Below are positions 10,549-10,932 of a DNA stretch of 10,932 nt, piece after piece. Positions within the stretch are counted from its first letter, which is position 1; each line of letters starts with the position of its first letter. Origin of the DNA: Thermoplasmatota archaeon (lineage in GTDB: Archaea; Thermoplasmatota; Thermoplasmata; Thermoplasmatales; Thermoplasmataceae). The translations under genes and the position numbers were made by a program. The notes under the pieces are model-generated. The model was not told where the DNA came from. It saw only the letters and a program-made list of their open reading frames with translations, and made no database searches. The stretch lies in contig JAMCUV010000078.1 of assembly GCA_023379345.1 (NCBI GenBank), positions 1-10,932 of the forward strand. The letters are read 5' to 3'.

Positions 10549-10932
10549 TCAGTAGCTTTCATCCAGTGGTAGCGATTCGGCAACCCACCTCTGCATGCCG
10601 CCAGTGACGTTTGCAACCCTGAAGCCGTTGTCTGCCAGGTATACCGAAACCACCTCGCTCCTGTTGCCGTGGGCGCATATGACAGCGTATTTCCTGTCCT
10701 TCTGGAGATCGCCCAGTTTCTCCGGCACCTCATTCATGGGTATCTTCAGGCTGTTGCTTATTGTGCCCATATTCCACTCGAATGGTTCCCTTACATCCAG
10801 GATCACGTATTCATCAAGCCTGGAGCTCAGGTCTTCTGGAGTTATCTCCTCAACCGATGCCACGGCCAGCCCGGATGATTTCCAGGTATCCAGGCCATCC
10901 TGGAAGACATGGACAACCTTCAGTCCAACAGA
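10549..10932 (-). CDS. Tandem-rhodanese protein, C-terminal part; N-terminus beyond the window
   Basis: A sulfurtransferase-type protein. The complete C-terminal rhodanese domain shows VILDVREPFEW (near its start), the active-site loop CAHGNRS with the persulfide-bearing Cys, and VTGGMQRWV near its end. A GTG at 10863 could start a 104-residue single-domain protein, but the frame stays open upstream to the window edge. The 23 extra residues, including LKVVHVFQDGLDTWKSSGLAV, look like the last strand and helix of another rhodanese domain (compare the usual V..l.GG...W...G.PV ending). So the gene encodes at least two rhodanese domains. Architectures with an N-terminal metallo-beta-lactamase (persulfide dioxygenase-like) domain followed by rhodanese domains are common in prokaryotes and would fit, but that part is outside the window. 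A role in sulfur transfer or sulfide handling is inference from the family. Confidence 0.85.
   Translation of the reverse strand, partial: SVGLKVVHVFQDGLDTWKSSGLAVASVEEITPEDLSSRLDEYVILDVREPFEWNMGTISNSLKIPMNEVPEKLGDLQKDRKYAVICAHGNRSEVVSVYLADNGFRVANVTGGMQRWVAESLPLDESY

Noticed and set aside
1..10932. CRISPR arrays, insertion sequences, tRNA or rRNA genes, toxin-antitoxin pairs
   Set aside because: No regularly spaced direct DNA repeats, transposase or integrase motifs, terminal inverted repeats or tRNA-like cloverleaf were seen by eye. The PIN protein has the Nob1 zinc ribbon and no antitoxin-like partner, so it is not called a VapC toxin.

Overview
The window looks like a chromosomal segment from an acidophilic, peptide-eating archaeon, most likely of the Thermoplasmatales. 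Three things point there. Several genes have an A/T-rich TATA-like box about 25-30 bp before the start codon and essentially no leader. An archaeal Nob1-type PIN/zinc-ribbon protein and a single-chain fused electron transfer flavoprotein are present. A large secreted S53 (sedolisin/kumamolisin) protease carries a serial, N-glycosylation-rich C-terminal repeat region and a membrane anchor, a style common in Thermoplasmatales. The taxonomic call is inference; no rRNA or tRNA gene is visible.

Layout, left to right. (1) The 3' part of a Rieske-type [2Fe-2S] ferredoxin on +, open at the left edge. (2) A solitary DNA methyltransferase-like protein on +, whose best start is the ATG at 449. (3) A minus-strand block running right to left: acyl-CoA synthetase-like protein (7449-9083), S53 protease (4463-7396), Nob1-like RNase (3891-4394), cyclase/kynurenine-formamidase-like hydrolase (3294-3884) and fused EtfB-EtfA (1490-3235). 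The fused ETF has its own strong TATA box. (4) Divergent from that block, a branched-chain aminotransferase (ilvE) on + with a clear TATA box that fixes its start at 9212. (5) On minus, a small metal-binding cupin and the C-terminal part of a tandem-rhodanese protein that runs off the right edge.

How it may fit together (inference): the anchored protease would release peptides outside the cell, IlvE would deaminate branched-chain amino acids, an acyl-CoA-type enzyme would act on acids or keto-acid products, and ETF would collect electrons from acyl-CoA dehydrogenases. The cyclase-like hydrolase could serve tryptophan or other ring or amide catabolism. Nob1 (rRNA processing), the methyltransferase, the cupin and the rhodanese do not obviously belong to this theme.

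The most notable points are an acyl-CoA synthetase homologue that has lost several hallmark catalytic residues, including the A10 lysine; an S53 protease in which both expected calcium-site aspartates are asparagines and which carries more than 40 N-glycosylation sequons; two convergent gene pairs whose stop codons meet or overlap inside palindromes; and a rhodanese gene that is really a multi-domain protein cut by the window edge. I did not find a clearly new multi-gene system. Nothing resembling CRISPR, a transposase, an integrase or a toxin-antitoxin module is visible.
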